Below, one piece after another: positions 1-64,000 of a stretch of DNA of 64,000 bases. The translations under genes were made by a program, and so were the position numbers. Numbering within the stretch: the first letter of the stretch is position 1; the number at the start of each line of letters is the position of its first letter. Source of the DNA: JAFAYN01 sp963733105 (GTDB taxonomy: Bacteria; Gemmatimonadota; Gemmatimonadetes; Longimicrobiales; Longimicrobiaceae); the NCBI GenBank assembly GCA_963733105.1, contig CAVTCB010000024.1, positions 372,001 through 436,000 on the forward strand. Reading direction: 5' to 3'. The notes under the pieces were generated by a model, which was not told the origin of the DNA, searched no databases, and saw only the letters and a program-made list of their open reading frames with translations.

Positions 1-18520
<18,520 letters not shown>

Positions 18521-18563
18521 TGCATCACCCCCCGTCCCGCGCGCAGGCACCCTCCCCCCGGAC

Positions 18564-18569
18564 GGAGGG
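18564..18569 (+). promoter_or_regulatory. Ribosome binding site of NRPS-2
   Basis: GGAGGG six bases before ATG 18576. It supports this start and translation of NRPS-2 from the same transcript as NRPS-1. The 55-bp gap (18521-18575) shows no obvious promoter or terminator. Confidence 0.8.
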
Positions 18570-18575
18570 CGCCCG

Positions 18576-41054
<22,479 letters not shown>

Positions 41055-41192
41055 CTTCCCTCTCGGGAGGAGCCGGCAACAGCAGGTGCTCAATGCTCCT
41101 TGACTTGCGTATAGTATACGACTACATAAACGATCCCGGCGGGAAAAATTGTTTGTGTTTGGGGTTGCGCAGCTTCAAGAAAAGGGAGCCGA
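41055..41192 (+). promoter_or_regulatory. Intergenic region NRPS-2/NRPS-3 with sigma70-like promoter and palindrome
   Basis: This is the only clearly AT-rich patch in the first 63 kb. TTGACT (41100-41105) and TACATA (41123-41128) are separated by 17 bp, a good -35/-10 pair. The spacer holds the perfect palindrome CGTATAGTATACG (41108-41120; 6-bp arms, 1-bp centre), a plausible operator. The predicted leader is about 55-60 nt. NRPS-3 can thus be transcribed separately. Confidence 0.65.
41184..41188 (+). promoter_or_regulatory. Ribosome binding site of NRPS-3
   Basis: GGGAG four bases before ATG 41193. Spacing is a little short, but no better in-frame start lies nearby and the C-domain motif YPLTPLQHGML begins about 17 codons later. 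Confidence 0.6.
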
Positions 41193-63457
<22,265 letters not shown>

Positions 63458-63515
63458 CTTCCCTCCCGGAAAGAGCCGGACGAGGCGGGGGCCCCGGTCT
63501 TCGGTAACGTGAATC

Positions 63516-63560
63516 TTGACGAGACATCGCGGCGGCACTAGTGTACTACACGATGTCGTA
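63516..63560 (+). promoter_or_regulatory. Putative promoter and BlaI-type operator of the repressor gene
   Basis: TTGACG (63516-63521), a 17-bp spacer, then TAGTGT (63539-63544), a modest sigma70-like promoter. Directly overlapping its end is TACTACA (63544-63550), CGA, TGTCGTA (63554-63560). This resembles the BlaI/MecI operator TACTACA..TGTAGTA with one mismatch and one extra central base. It suggests the downstream gene represses itself. Confidence 0.6.
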
Positions 63561-63583
63561 GAAACCCATGTCTCTCCGGTCCC

Positions 63584-64000
63584 ATGCCCCTGAATCGATA
63601 CCATTTCACCTTCGATCCGCAGAAGAAGGGGTTGCGCAAGATCCTCGGCGACCTCGAGGCGGACGTCATGGAGGTGATCTGGGCGCGCGGCCGGGCCACG
63701 GTCCACGACGTCCACGAGCGGCTCGCCGCGGACCGGGAGCTCGCGTACACGACGGTCATGACGGTGATGTCGCGCCTGGCGGACAAGGGGCTGCTGGAGA
63801 AGTGGAAGGATGGCGCGGCGTACGTGTACAGGCCCGCCGCGAGCAAGGAGGAATTCACCAGGCGCACCGTCGGCACGGTGCTGAGCGAGCTCCTGGACGA
63901 CTTCACCGCCCCCGCGATGAGCCAGTTCGTCGAGTTCATGGGCGAGCAGGACGAAGCGGCCATCGAGGCGCTGGCGAAGGCGATCGAAGAGAAGCGGAGG
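63584..64000 (+). CDS. BlaI/MecI/CopY-family transcriptional repressor, 3' end outside window
   Basis: The + strand ORF from ATG 63584 gives 139 residues to the edge with no stop. It has the family's winged-helix layout: DLEADVMEVIWARGRATVHDV (about residues 24-44), a recognition helix region AYTTVMTVMSRLADKGLLEK (about 53-72), a wing GAAYVYRPA, then a helical dimerisation region. Family members are dimeric repressors, often released by proteolysis from a membrane M56/BlaR1-type peptidase encoded next door; that partner, if present, is beyond the window. No strong Shine-Dalgarno is seen, but the start sits about 30 nt below a promoter/operator. Codon use matches neighbours. The intergenic 63458-63583 carries the promoter and nothing else recognisable. 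Confidence 0.88.
   Translation, partial: MPLNRYHFTFDPQKKGLRKILGDLEADVMEVIWARGRATVHDVHERLAADRELAYTTVMTVMSRLADKGLLEKWKDGAAYVYRPAASKEEFTRRTVGTVLSELLDDFTAPAMSQFVEFMGEQDEAAIEALAKAIEEKRR

Noticed and set aside
41057..41080. Hairpin TTCCC-TCTC-GGGAG after the NRPS-2 stop as a terminator
   Set aside because: The stem is only about five pairs with no T-run, and the duplicated copy after NRPS-3 does not preserve the stem.
41106..41128. BlaI-type operator in the NRPS-3 promoter
   Set aside because: TATAGTA and GACTACA half-site-like sequences are present but in the wrong relative order for a BlaI/MecI site. The perfect palindrome is a different sequence.
63538..63963. Minus-strand open frame at the right edge
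   Set aside because: It is antisense to a + strand frame that gives a clear BlaI/MecI-type winged-helix protein.

Overview
The window is a high-GC (roughly 70 % by eye) bacterial locus filled almost entirely by one non-ribosomal peptide synthetase (NRPS) assembly line on the + strand. Three giant genes run head to tail: NRPS-1 (enters from the left edge, ends at 18520), NRPS-2 (18576-41054) and NRPS-3 (41193-63457). A small BlaI/MecI/CopY-type repressor gene begins at 63584 and runs off the right edge. Very high GC with third-position G/C, giant NRPS genes, BlaI-type repressors and short G/C-rich tandem repeats fit Gemmatimonadota (Longimicrobium-like), Myxococcota or Acidobacteriota. I cannot decide between these from sequence alone.

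Layout. NRPS-1 holds the end of an N-methyltransferase-interrupted module plus five complete C-A-T modules; the fourth has a LYS2-type adenylation domain and the fifth an adenylation domain interrupted by a PRMT-like methyltransferase. NRPS-2 has an N-terminal docking segment and seven modules, two of which start with dual epimerisation/condensation (E/C) domains. NRPS-3 has seven modules. That gives 20 carrier proteins in the window. No stand-alone epimerisation, thioesterase or terminal reductase domain is present, so chain initiation and release are encoded elsewhere.

Specificity. Ten-residue signatures were read by eye against GrsA and compared with codes recalled from the literature. If protein order follows gene order, the partial product is: N-methyl-X; X (Gly/Hpg-like); X (Ala-like); X (DALGSGMIYK); aminoadipate-like; X (DIFHFGLIIK, methylated); Asn; D-X (DIFHFGLIIK); Gly; Leu/Ile-like; Leu; D-Thr; Thr; Pro-like; Leu/Ile-like; X (DALKITGVRK); Leu/Ile-like; X (DVYYLGGICK); X (DALSSGMIYK); Gly.

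The genes as given contain 12 reading-frame breaks. Every one is a +1 shift, and nearly all can be repaired by removing one base seen as extra when compared with a sister module. Nine lie in NRPS-2 between 24.4 and 37.5 kb, in near-identical repeated modules. I read them as sequencing/assembly errors in unresolved repeats, not biology, and annotate three continuous genes. The repeat structure itself is informative: whole-module duplications, half-domain conversions in condensation domains, and substrate-core swaps in adenylation domains are all visible.

NRPS-1 and NRPS-2 are 55 bp apart and probably co-transcribed. NRPS-3 has its own sigma70-like promoter with a perfect 13-bp palindrome in the spacer. 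The repressor gene has a promoter overlapping a BlaI-type operator, suggesting autoregulation.
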